DNA of 64,000 bases from Streptomyces nigrescens (GTDB lineage: Bacteria > Actinomycetota > Actinomycetes > Streptomycetales > Streptomycetaceae), in the NCBI GenBank assembly GCA_024349765.1, contig AP026073.1:3286001-3350000 (forward strand), in the 5' to 3' direction. Shown piece by piece: positions 1 to 7,740 of this stretch (position 1 is the first letter of the stretch; each line of letters starts with the position of its first letter). The notes under the pieces were generated by a model. The model was not told the DNA's origin and did not search any database. It saw only the letters and a list, made by a program, of their open reading frames with translations. Made by a program: the position numbers and the translations under genes.

Positions 1-1
1 C

Positions 2-745
2 CGCCAGTCCGGCCACGGACGGCTGAAGGAGATCTTCACCCGGCACTGGCAGGCGGTGCTGATCTGCATGGGCCTGGTGCTGCTCTACAACGTCACCAAC
101 TACATGGTGACCTCCTACCTGCCGACGTACATGACCGAGACCCTCGGCGAGGACCCCCTCACCGCGCAGCTGCTGGTGCTCGGCACCATGATCGTCGTGG
201 TGCTCACCATCACCACCGTCGGCCGCACCTCCGACAAGTGGGGCCGACGGCCCGTCTTCATGGAGGGCAGCGCCGCCCTGATCCTGCTCGCCGCGCCCGC
301 GGTGCTGCTCATCCGGGCCGGCGGCATCCTGCTGCCCGCCTTCGGATGCCTGATCCTGGGCCTGCTGCTGGTGTGCTTCGCGGGGACGTCGGCCTCGACG
401 CTGCCGGCCCTCTTCCCGACCCGGCTGCGCTACGGAGCACTGTCGATCTCCTTCAACATCTCCGTCTCGCTCTTCGGCGGTACGACACCGCTGTTCGCGT
501 CCGCGCTGGTGCAGGCGACCGGCAGCGCCATGGTCCCGGCGTACTACCTGATGGTGGCCGGCCTCATCGGGCTGATCGCCACCTTCTTCCTGCACGAGAC
601 CGCGGGCAAACCGCTGCGCGGCTCCGGACCGATGGTGGAGACCGAGGAGCAGGCCCAGGCACTCGTGGCCAAGAGCCGCACCGAGGCCGGTCGGCGGGCC
701 CGGGACATCTGGATCCGGCTGCGGCACCCGTGGGCACGGCACTGA
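2..745 (+). CDS. MFS transporter, MHS (metabolite:H+ symporter) type, C-terminal part
   Basis: The open frame is already running at base 2 and ends with TGA at 743-745, so only the C-terminal ~247 residues are here and the true start lies upstream of the window. Several long hydrophobic stretches are visible, together with an MFS loop motif (residues SDKWGRRP, near base 231) between membrane segments, which is the conserved G-x-x-x-D/S-x-x-G-R-R-x loop of the major facilitator superfamily. The PALFPTRLRYG stretch is typical of ProP/shikimate/citrate-type MHS symporters. The charged tail after the last membrane span is cytoplasmic in this family. Substrate cannot be told from this half. Confidence 0.85.
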   Translation, partial: RQSGHGRLKEIFTRHWQAVLICMGLVLLYNVTNYMVTSYLPTYMTETLGEDPLTAQLLVLGTMIVVVLTITTVGRTSDKWGRRPVFMEGSAALILLAAPAVLLIRAGGILLPAFGCLILGLLLVCFAGTSASTLPALFPTRLRYGALSISFNISVSLFGGTTPLFASALVQATGSAMVPAYYLMVAGLIGLIATFFLHETAGKPLRGSGPMVETEEQAQALVAKSRTEAGRRARDIWIRLRHPWARH

Positions 746-801
746 GGGTGGGCCTCGTGCCGTGCCCCGTCGTCACCCCGTCGGCGCATTCACCCTGGAC
801 T

Positions 802-1719
802 TCATCGGCGAACGCTGCTGTCCCAGCGCCAACTGGTGCGACGAGGGTGCCCCGGTAGGGCACGGCGTCCGGTGGCCCACAACAGGACGGCCCAGGGGCC
901 GGGGGACGACGAGGCTTCCGCGTCACCCGAATCACCCGGATGACCCGGACCGCCCGGATCACCCGGACCGCCCGGGTCACCCGGCTCACCCGGACCGTTC
1001 AGACCACCCGGGGCGTCAGGAAACAGCCGGGCCAGCACCCGTGCGCACAGGTCGGCGGGCGGCTCCCAGGTCAGCCCCAGCCCCTCGGCCAGATCGTGGG
1101 TGTGGACCAGGGTCTCCACCGCCCCCATCGCCGCGAAGCCCTCCGGGTCCGACGCCCCGAACACATGGTGAGCCCGGACCTCCGGAGACGTCGTGCGCAC
1201 CATGGCGACCAGCAGCGCACCGCACGCCTCCAGCACCTGCAACAGCCCCGCCGGCCCCGCCGCGCGGTCGGCATGCACGGCGTTCGCGGGCCCGCCCGGC
1301 CGCCGGCTCTCCCACACGAAGGGCACCTCACCGCCCAACGGCGGCTTTCTGGGCCCCAGTTGGACGGCGTAAGCGAAGAGGTCGTCGCTGAGGTGCTCGA
1401 CCGTCTCCCAGCAGTCCCACTCCAGCGATCCGGCTTTCCGCTGCCACACCTCCGCGGGCGCCTCGCGCAGTACGGCCACCGCGAGCTGCACGCACCGGTC
1501 GAGGTCGTCCGCGGTGACGGTGAGGGAGGACGGGGACGGGGAGGACGGGGACGGGGATACGGACGCGGACGCAGGAGACTCGGAAGCGGCGCTGGAACCG
1601 GAACTCGAACCGGAACTCGAACCGGAACTCGAACCGGAACTCGAACCGGAACTCGAACCGGAACCGGGATCGGAACCCGAACTGGAACTGGCGCTGGAAC
1701 TGGGTGTTGACCGGGACAT
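802..1719 (-). CDS. DinB/maleylpyruvate-isomerase-like protein with Ser-Gly repeat head and collagen-like tail
   Basis: A 305-residue protein. Residues ~1-55 are almost only Ser/Gly/Pro, encoded by a 12-bp tandem repeat; residues ~65-215 look like the mycothiol-dependent maleylpyruvate isomerase N-terminal (DinB-like helical bundle) fold, with the typical DWDCWETVEHLSDDLF-like first metal-site region and a later HTHDLAEGLGL histidine pair. The C-terminal third holds a Gly-X-Y collagen-like run (GEPGDPGGPGDPGGPG type) caused by a second low-complexity DNA tract near 920-1010. I chose the ATG at 1719; a start 8 codons further upstream at 1743 is possible. Family members act on thiol-linked substrates or in small-molecule detoxification, but no substrate is indicated. 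The repeats are probably strain-variable. Confidence 0.75.
   Translation of the reverse strand: MSRSTPSSSASSSSGSDPGSGSSSGSSSGSSSGSSSGSSSGSSAASESPASASVSPSPSSPSPSSLTVTADDLDRCVQLAVAVLREAPAEVWQRKAGSLEWDCWETVEHLSDDLFAYAVQLGPRKPPLGGEVPFVWESRRPGGPANAVHADRAAGPAGLLQVLEACGALLVAMVRTTSPEVRAHHVFGASDPEGFAAMGAVETLVHTHDLAEGLGLTWEPPADLCARVLARLFPDAPGGLNGPGEPGDPGGPGDPGGPGHPGDSGDAEASSSPGPWAVLLWATGRRALPGHPRRTSWRWDSSVRR
1598..1657. repeat. 12-bp tandem repeat, five perfect copies
   Basis: Unit CCGGAACTCGAA repeated five times without a mismatch, then degenerate copies to about 1705. It lies inside the N-terminal coding part of the minus-strand gene and encodes a Ser-Gly-Ser-Ser unit, so copy-number change stays in frame. 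Confidence 0.95.
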
Positions 1720-1831
1720 GAAGGGACCGTATCTCGCGAACACGCGGATGACGGGAACGGCCGCCGAGGAAACACCCCACAGGTGGCCTCCTGGTGGCTG
1801 CCGTCCCTAACTGACGGTCTATCGTGGGCTC

Positions 1832-2767
1832 ATGTCCGCCCCAGAACTGATCCGTATCGTCTCCCGCGACTCGCCGATGGCACTGGCCCAGGTGGAGCGG
1901 GTGCGCAGCGAACTCGCCGCCCTCCACCCCGGCATCGCCACCGAGGTCGTTCCGGTCAAGACCACCGGTGACCGCTGGATGGGCGCGCTCTCCCAGGTCG
2001 AGGGGAAGGGGGCGTTCACCAAGGAGGTCGACGCCGCCCTGCTGGCCGGTGAGGCGGATCTCGCGGTGCACTGCGTCAAGGACATCCCGGGCGACCGCCC
2101 GCTGCCGGCCGGTACGACCTTCGCCGCGTTCCTGGAGCGCGATGACGTCCGCGATGCGCTGATCGACCCGGGCGGCCGCACCCTCGACGAGCTCCCCGCA
2201 GGCACCCGGATCGGCACCTCATCGGTCCGGCGGATCGCCCAGCTCGCCGCCTCGCACCCGCACCTCCAGTGCGTGCCGATGCGCGGCAACGCCAACCGCC
2301 GCATGGAGAAGCTCGCGGCCGGCGAGGCGGATGCCCTGCTGCTGGCCGTCTCGGGTCTCGAGCGCATCGGCCGTACGGACGTGATCACCCAGATCCTCTC
2401 CGTCGAGGAGATGTGCCCGCCGATCGGCGCGGGCGTGCTGGCGCTCCAGTGCCGCGAGGACGACACCGACACCATCGACGCGGTCAGCGGTCTGGGCCAC
2501 CCCCAGACGTTCCAGGAGACCACCGCCGAGCGCATGCTGCTGCACGTCCTGCAGGGGCACTGCAACAGCCCGATCGCCGGTTACGCCACCACCGACCGGC
2601 GCGGCGAACTCTCCCTGCGCGCCTGCGTCTTCACCCCGGACGGCAAGACCGTCCTCAACGCCCACGAATGGGCCGGCCCGCTCACCCCGGAAACGCTCGG
2701 CACCTCCGTCGCCGTGGCCCTGCTGCGCCAGGGCGCCCGCGAACTCATCGACGGCATCCCGCACTGA
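1832..2767 (+). CDS. hemC: Porphobilinogen deaminase (hydroxymethylbilane synthase)
   Basis: Joins four porphobilinogen units into hydroxymethylbilane in tetrapyrrole synthesis; a soluble monomer of 311 aa, the usual length. The catalytic Asp sits in HCVKDIP (residues 80-86, D84), the phosphate-binding GTSSVRR stretch is near 128-134, RGNANRR near 151-157, and the dipyrromethane-cofactor cysteine is C244 in [10 protein letters not shown]. The gene stands alone: no hemA, hemB or hemD nearby, so it is either a second hemC beside the usual hem cluster or a relocated single copy. Start ATG has no strong Shine-Dalgarno, but the N-terminus matches the family well. A hairpin just after the stop may end transcription. 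Confidence 0.95.
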   Translation: MSAPELIRIVSRDSPMALAQVERVRSELAALHPGIATEVVPVKTTGDRWMGALSQVEGKGAFTKEVDAALLAGEADLAVHCVKDIPGDRPLPAGTTFAAFLERDDVRDALIDPGGRTLDELPAGTRIGTSSVRRIAQLAASHPHLQCVPMRGNANRRMEKLAAGEADALLLAVSGLERIGRTDVITQILSVEEMCPPIGAGVLALQCREDDTDTIDAVSGLGHPQTFQETTAERMLLHVLQGHCNSPIAGYATTDRRGELSLRACVFTPDGKTVLNAHEWAGPLTPETLGTSVAVALLRQGARELIDGIPH

Positions 2768-2786
2768 GCACCGAGCCGGAACGCCC

Positions 2787-2803
2787 GGGGGCCATCGGCC
2801 CCC
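2787..2803 (+). terminator. Possible hairpin terminator after hemC
   Basis: Perfect 7-bp GC stem (GGGGGCC/GGCCCCC) with a 3-nt loop, 20 bases after the hemC stop. No T-tract follows, which is common in Streptomyces. It is followed by two copies of CCCTCACCAAGAT. Confidence 0.5.
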
Positions 2804-2853
2804 ACCATGATCCCCCTCGCCTAGATCCCTCACCAAGATTCCCCTCACCAAGA

Positions 2854-3291
2854 TCAAAGATGAGCGGATGACGCCCGCCGGTCCGATGGCGTGTCGCCGC
2901 CTGCCTTCTGCCGGGGTACGACCACGACCTGGTCGTCGTCCTCGTAGATGATGCGGCCCGGATCGGTGGACTCCAGCCGTTCGCACGGCACGCCGTGTGC
3001 GGCGAGTAGGTGCAGGTAGCCGTCCACCCGGTCGATGAGGTGGGTTGCGGTGATCTTGAACCAGGCCACCGCGCCCGGGTTCCGCTGCCGGTCGTAGACG
3101 AGTGGGTCGGTGTCCGACGGATTGGGGTAATGGGCGTCGTACCAGTCGTTGCCGGCGCGCCAGAAGCGGTACTGCTCCTTGCTCAGCCTGCCGTCCCGCG
3201 CGAGCCCGTTGGCGAGGGCGAAGACGCCGGGGAAGTGGCCGTGCGGGCTGCGCGTCGTGCCTTGGAAGCGCACGTAACGGGCCTGGGCCAT
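2854..3291 (-). CDS. Conserved hypothetical protein, 145 aa
   Basis: The frame stays open far upstream, but the family-like part begins at the ATG at 3291 (MAQARYVRFQG), which has GGAGG about 10 bases upstream. The body is rich in aromatic and charged residues (WYDAHYPNPSDTDPLVYD, residues ~49-66) and ends in a disordered basic tail. No signal peptide or membrane span is seen. I do not recognise a characterised family; proteins of this look (small, soluble, several Trp/Tyr) occur in actinobacteria. It converges with hemC and diverges from the MmpL gene 170 bases away. Confidence 0.65.
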   Translation of the reverse strand: MAQARYVRFQGTTRSPHGHFPGVFALANGLARDGRLSKEQYRFWRAGNDWYDAHYPNPSDTDPLVYDRQRNPGAVAWFKITATHLIDRVDGYLHLLAAHGVPCERLESTDPGRIIYEDDDQVVVVPRQKAGGDTPSDRRASSAHL

Positions 3292-3461
3292 GGTGGTGAC
3301 CTCCGTGGGGTGAAGGGGAGCGGGGTGATCGTAGCGGGGCGTGGACGGGAGCCGGGACGTAGTTCTGGTCCGCCCTTCATGGTGCGCCATCCGTTCCATG
3401 TGTGTGTCCGGTGACGGCGCGTCAGCTCTGTCCGTCCGTAGGTCGGCCGGACCATGGCGCG

Positions 3462-5921
3462 ATGGGCAAGGGAAGCGGCGCGACGGGCCGGTGGGGGGTC
3501 GCGGAGTGGGGGGTGCGGTTTCCGCGGCGGGTGCTGGTGGTGGCGGGGGTGTTAAGTGTCCTCTTCGGGTGTGCGGCCTCGGGACTGGCCGATCGGCTGT
3601 CCGTCGGCGGACTGGCCGCGTCGGGGACGCCTTCGGCGCGGGCCGAGGCCTGGGCGGCTCGCTACGGTGCCGGCAGTCCGGAACTCGTGCTGGTGGTACG
3701 GCCGGTATCGGCGCGGAATGCGCTGGACGGTCCGGCGGTGCGCGTCGCGGGACGGCGTCTGACGGAGCGGCTGGCCGCTGAGGGAGGGGTGGCCGGGGTC
3801 CGCTCGTACTGGGCGGCGGCGGACGGGGGCGGTCCTCCCGGCCCTCGTGGTCCTCTCGGTGGTGATCTTGCTCGCGGTCCTGAGCGCGGTCGTGCGGCGG
3901 GGTTGCGGTCGTTGGACGGGCGGGCCGCGCTCGTGCTGGTCGATCTGGAGGGGAGCGAGACGGACACGGCGCGTACGGCCGAGCGGGTCGTGCCGCGCTA
4001 CACCGGGGAGGTCGGCCCGTTCGCGATCCGGGCCACCGGGCCGGCGTGGAGCCTGGCGCAGTCGACCGTGCAGGCGCGTACGGACCTGCTGCGGGCCGAG
4101 CTGATCGCCGCACCGCTGACCTTCGTGATCCTGGCCCTGGCGTTCCGTTCGCTGGTGGCGGCCCTCCTGCCGGTGCTGGTCGGCGGGGTGTCGGCGGTGG
4201 GGGCGCTCGCGGTGCTGTGGGTGCTCACCGCCGTCACGGACGTCTCCGTTTTTGCGGTCAACCTCATCGGTGCGCTCGGGTTCGGACTGGCGGTGGACTA
4301 CGCCCTGTTCATCGTCGCCCGGTTCCGCGAGGAGCAGGCCCGTGGGCGTGGCGCGGAGGACGCGGCGCGGGCCAGTGTGGTGACGGCCGGCCGTACGGTC
4401 GCGGTGTCGGCCGGTACGGTCACCGCGGCCCTGGCGGCGCTGTTGGTGTTCCCCTTCTCGTTCCTGCACTCGATGGCGTACGCGGGCATGGTGGTGGTCG
4501 TACTCGCCGCTGTCACCGCCGTGTTCGTGCTGCCGGCGGTACTGGTCCGCTGGGGGAGCCGGGTCACGGCGCTGGATCCCCTGGGGCGGTTCCGGTGGGC
4601 GCCGGCGCCGACGATCGGCGGGGACAGTCCGCTGTGGCGCACGGTCGCGCGGGCGGTCACCCGGCGGCCGGTGTGCTGGGGAGCGGCCTGCATGGTGGTG
4701 CTGGCGGCGCTGGTGCTGCCGTTCGCGCACGGTCGTCCCGGGCTCGCCGATGAACGCATCCTGCCGGCCGGCGCCGCCTCGCATGCGACCGCCGACCTCG
4801 TACGCAGGGGGTGGGGGACGTCCGCGGAGGGCACCCTGGTGGCGGTCCTCCCACGGGTCGATCCGGTGGCCGACCGGGCGGCGCTGGATGCGTACGGGCG
4901 CAGGCTGTCCGCGCTGGCCGGGGTACGGGGGCGGGCGACGGTGACCGTGCCCGCGACGGGACGGTATGCGGGCGGGCGGCGAGTGGGGGACGGGGGAGCG
5001 TACACCCCTGAGGCGGGCGGGGGAGCGTACGCTCCGGGGCTGGGCGCGGCAGCCACCGGGCGTGTGGTGCGGGGCACGGTGGTGACGTTGCCGCTGCGGC
5101 CCGATCCTCAGTCGGAGCGTGCCGCCGCGCTCGTGCACGCGGTCCGCCGGCTGCCGGCGCCCGGTGGCGCGCTGCATCTCGCCGGTTGGGCCGCTCAAGT
5201 CGTCGATGCACGGGCGGCGTTGGCGGACCGGCTTCCGCTGGCGCTGGGGCTGATCGCCGCCGGGACCATGACCGTGGTGTTCCTGTTCACCCGCAGTGTG
5301 CTGATTCCGCTGAAGGTGCTCGCGGTGGCGGCCCTGAGCCTCACCGCTGCCCTCGGCGGCATCGTCTTCGTCTTTCAGGACGGTCATCTACGGTCGCTGC
5401 TCGGCGACTTCACCGTCACCGGCACGATCGACATGACCATTCCGCTGCTCCTGTTCAGCGTGGCATTCGGCCTGTCCGTGGACTACGAGTTGTTTCTGCT
5501 CTCCCGTATCCAGGAGTACTACCGGGCGACGGGCGACAATACGGCGGCGATCGTCCACGGCATCTCGCGGACCGGACGGCTGTTCACCGCGGCGGCGCTC
5601 GCCGTGGCCGTGGCGATGGGCGCACTCGCCTCCTCGGACGTGCTGCTGCTCAAGGAGCTGGGGGTCGGCCTGGCACTGGCCGTCGTGGTCGATGCCACGG
5701 TGGTGCGAGGGGTGCTCGTCCCGTCGGTGATGCGGCTGGCGGGGCGGGCCAACTGGTGGGCACCGGGGCGCGGCTCTCGTCAACCCGAGACCGGTCCCCG
5801 GGGCGCCACCCCCTGTTATGACGGACCGTCAGTCAAATCCGGTCACATCGAGGGGACGGGTTCCCCCCTCGACTCCGGCCTCAACCCCGGCGCCCTCAGC
5901 CCCGACCTCGATCGCGGGTGA
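3462..5921 (+). CDS. MmpL/RND-family membrane exporter
   Basis: An 819-aa protein with the MmpL layout: one N-terminal span (~residues 14-35), an extracytoplasmic loop, five clustered spans (~190-360), a second periplasmic loop with low-complexity Gly-Tyr-Ala repeats (~500-530), and a second cluster of five spans (~600-765). Typical RND motifs are visible: GFGLAVDYALFIVARFREE in the first cluster and AFGLSVDYELFLLSRIQEYY in the second, whose Asp-Tyr pairs carry the proton relay. Such proteins export lipids or polyketides. The convergent neighbours (ACP, acyl reductase, ketosynthase) suggest a lipid cargo, which is inference. ATG at 3462 was chosen because upstream in-frame starts precede the first span by an atypical basic extension. 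Confidence 0.9.
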   Translation: MGKGSGATGRWGVAEWGVRFPRRVLVVAGVLSVLFGCAASGLADRLSVGGLAASGTPSARAEAWAARYGAGSPELVLVVRPVSARNALDGPAVRVAGRRLTERLAAEGGVAGVRSYWAAADGGGPPGPRGPLGGDLARGPERGRAAGLRSLDGRAALVLVDLEGSETDTARTAERVVPRYTGEVGPFAIRATGPAWSLAQSTVQARTDLLRAELIAAPLTFVILALAFRSLVAALLPVLVGGVSAVGALAVLWVLTAVTDVSVFAVNLIGALGFGLAVDYALFIVARFREEQARGRGAEDAARASVVTAGRTVAVSAGTVTAALAALLVFPFSFLHSMAYAGMVVVVLAAVTAVFVLPAVLVRWGSRVTALDPLGRFRWAPAPTIGGDSPLWRTVARAVTRRPVCWGAACMVVLAALVLPFAHGRPGLADERILPAGAASHATADLVRRGWGTSAEGTLVAVLPRVDPVADRAALDAYGRRLSALAGVRGRATVTVPATGRYAGGRRVGDGGAYTPEAGGGAYAPGLGAAATGRVVRGTVVTLPLRPDPQSERAAALVHAVRRLPAPGGALHLAGWAAQVVDARAALADRLPLALGLIAAGTMTVVFLFTRSVLIPLKVLAVAALSLTAALGGIVFVFQDGHLRSLLGDFTVTGTIDMTIPLLLFSVAFGLSVDYELFLLSRIQEYYRATGDNTAAIVHGISRTGRLFTAAALAVAVAMGALASSDVLLLKELGVGLALAVVVDATVVRGVLVPSVMRLAGRANWWAPGRGSRQPETGPRGATPCYDGPSVKSGHIEGTGSPLDSGLNPGALSPDLDRG

Positions 5922-5958
5922 GGCGGAGCGGGGAGAGTGGAGGGCGGTAACCGCTCGG

Positions 5959-6267
5959 TCACGTACTGGACGCGGCAGTCACGGCGGACGTGGGGTGCGC
6001 GGCCGGGGAGTATGTGTCGACGAGTGCTGTCGCCTCGGCCAGCGTCATGCCTGGACGCAGCTCGGTCTCCCCGGTCACGCCGAGGCGTTCGCCCATGACG
6101 AGGGCGAATTCCAGGAGGGCGAGGGAATCGACGTCGAGTTCCTCGAACGTCGCGTCAGGATGCAGCTCGGCCGTGTCGATGCCGAAGGTCTCGTGGAGGG
6201 CCGTGCAGATGACGGTGTAGGTGGCGGAGGAAGCAGGGGGAGTGTGCGTCGGGCGGGGATCAGACAC
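5959..6267 (-). CDS. Acyl carrier protein, stand-alone
   Basis: A 102-aa carrier protein. The phosphopantetheine attachment motif is FEELDVDSLALLE with Ser48, preceded by the acidic helix-I side (TFGIDTAELHPDATF) as in type II fatty-acid and polyketide carriers. Its GTG start overlaps the stop of the upstream acyl reductase by 8 bases, so the two are translationally coupled. With the ketosynthase further upstream it forms a three-gene type II set on the minus strand. It should hold the acyl thioester that the ketosynthase extends and the reductase releases; chain length and starter are unknown. Confidence 0.9.
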   Translation of the reverse strand: MSDPRPTHTPPASSATYTVICTALHETFGIDTAELHPDATFEELDVDSLALLEFALVMGERLGVTGETELRPGMTLAEATALVDTYSPAAHPTSAVTAASST

Positions 6268-7510
6268 GAGCCGTCACGGCTCCCTTCTGTGCCGAGGGGG
6301 AAGAGGAGGAGGGAGAGGGGGAAGGGGCGGAGAACCCCGACGACGAGGGCGTGCTCATGCCCGCGCGGACGTACTCCCCGGACAGCTCCGGTGGAGGTGC
6401 CAGGCCGGCCGTCGCGGCCTCCAGGCGGGTGCGGTCGTAGTGGCGGCGGGACCACCAGTGCGGAGTCAGCCCGGCGGCCAGGCGGATCAGGAACCGCTCC
6501 AGCGGCCGCATGCCGTCGGCCGTCACCTCCGGGTCGAGCGTGACATCAAGCCAGTCACACCCGCTCAAGGCGGTCCGCACCAGCTCCTGCACCGAGCAGT
6601 CGTGAGGGTGTGTCACGTGGTACGTCTCCACCGGTGACTCCGGTTCGACCGTCGTCCTCGCGGTGCGGGCGGCGGCGCAGCGCAGCATGGCCGCCACCGC
6701 CCAGTCGACCTGGAGCAGGTTGACCAGGGCATCCGGCCGTCCCGGCACGTGCGCCGTATAGGGGAAGGTGATGTCGTCGCCGGCCAGACCGGCGGCGCGC
6801 AGGACGAACGCCGGATCCTGTCGCTCCAGCATGCTGATCCGGGCCGCCTGGACCGCCAGCCAGTGGCGCGGCTCACCCGCCTGGGGCGGCCGGTCGGTCA
6901 CCAGCAGACTCGGGCGGAAGACCACCGCCGGCCGGCCCTCGGCCCGCGCCCATGCGCGCACCAGGCTCTCGGCGCGGAACTTGGACTCCTCGTACAGGGT
7001 GGCAAATCCGTACTGCTCGTCCAGTGTGTCCTCGTACACCAGGCCCGTTCGGCGCCTGCCCGCGACGAACGCGGTGCTGATGTGGAACAGCCGCGCGGTA
7101 CGCCCGCCGGCGCTGAGCAGTTCCAGGACGCGGCGGGTGCCCTCCACGTTGGTGCGGTGGAGGGCCGCCGCCTGGCCCAGCGGGCTGGTGTCGGCGGCGC
7201 AGTGCCACAGTTCCTGGGTGCGCCGAGCCAGTGCCGCGTGTTCCGCCTCGGACAGTCCCAGTCGCGGGGCGGACAGCTCGATGCGTACGGGGGTGACCCG
7301 CCGGTGGAACTCGTCGGCGTTCCACGCGGCCCGGGATCCGGCTTCCGTCCCGGGTCCGGTGCCTGTGCTGCGTACGGCCCTCAGCAGTCGTTCGCGGGCC
7401 GAGACCGGATCACCCCGGACCAGGGCGCAGACGGGACGGTCGTCCCTGCGCAGCAGGGAGGCGAGGAGCTGTGCGCCGAGAAAGCCGGTGGCACCGGTGA
7501 TCGTGATCAA
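6260..7510 (-). CDS. Thioester-reductase / fatty-acyl-reductase-like extended SDR
   Basis: About 416 aa. The N-terminus is a Rossmann ATP/NADP site, TITGATGFLGAQLL, and the catalytic set of the extended SDR family is present: Ser/Thr in FHISTAFVAG and YEESK further on (Tyr and Lys separated by three residues). This is the arrangement of reductase domains that release acyl thioesters as aldehydes or alcohols in carboxylic acid reductases, NRPS/PKS R domains and bacterial fatty acyl reductases. I propose a TTG start at 7510, which has AAGGAG seven bases upstream and directly precedes the glycine loop; an ATG at 7588 would add a non-homologous 26 residues. The C-terminus is a Ser/Pro-rich tail. 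Coupled to the ACP gene. Confidence 0.82.
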   Translation of the reverse strand: MITITGATGFLGAQLLASLLRRDDRPVCALVRGDPVSARERLLRAVRSTGTGPGTEAGSRAAWNADEFHRRVTPVRIELSAPRLGLSEAEHAALARRTQELWHCAADTSPLGQAAALHRTNVEGTRRVLELLSAGGRTARLFHISTAFVAGRRRTGLVYEDTLDEQYGFATLYEESKFRAESLVRAWARAEGRPAVVFRPSLLVTDRPPQAGEPRHWLAVQAARISMLERQDPAFVLRAAGLAGDDITFPYTAHVPGRPDALVNLLQVDWAVAAMLRCAAARTARTTVEPESPVETYHVTHPHDCSVQELVRTALSGCDWLDVTLDPEVTADGMRPLERFLIRLAAGLTPHWWSRRHYDRTRLEAATAGLAPPPELSGEYVRAGMSTPSSSGFSAPSPSPSSSSPSAQKGAVTARV

Positions 7511-7599
7511 CGACTCACTCCTTCGACCGCGCACCGGCCGCGGCGCGGTAGCGTCCGCACCGCGGGCCCGCACTGTGGCATGGGGCACTGACGTTATTC

Positions 7600-7645
7600 C
7601 TATTTATCGGAATACTTCGCAGTATGTCGAAGTGTCAGGGATCAG
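7600..7645 (-). promoter_or_regulatory. AT-rich promoter/operator region before the acyl reductase
   Basis: In a 230-base gap between ketosynthase stop and reductase start there are two adjacent inverted repeats: ATTCC-tatttatc-GGAAT and ACTTCG-cagtatgt-CGAAGT. Read on the minus strand, TTCGAC followed 17 bases later by GATAAA resembles a sigma70-type promoter. The low GC of this island is unusual for the region, supporting a regulatory role; the exact start of transcription is inferred only. Confidence 0.45.
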
Positions 7646-7740
7646 AAGCCCCGGCGCACCGGCGCACCGTTGCAATACGAGCATTCGCGTGACCTCCGGC
7701 CGCGTCCGTGCGCCCCCACCGGCCCCACGGCGGAACGGCT

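Noticed and set aside
1514-1810. Plus-strand frame with Glu-Leu-Glu-Pro repeats
   Set aside because: Antisense reading of the 12-bp repeat inside the minus-strand isomerase-like gene; no domain, no ribosome site.
7511-7588. Longer acyl reductase starting at ATG 7588
   Set aside because: The extra 26 residues have no family match, and the TTG at 7510 has AAGGAG at ideal distance directly before the nucleotide-binding loop.
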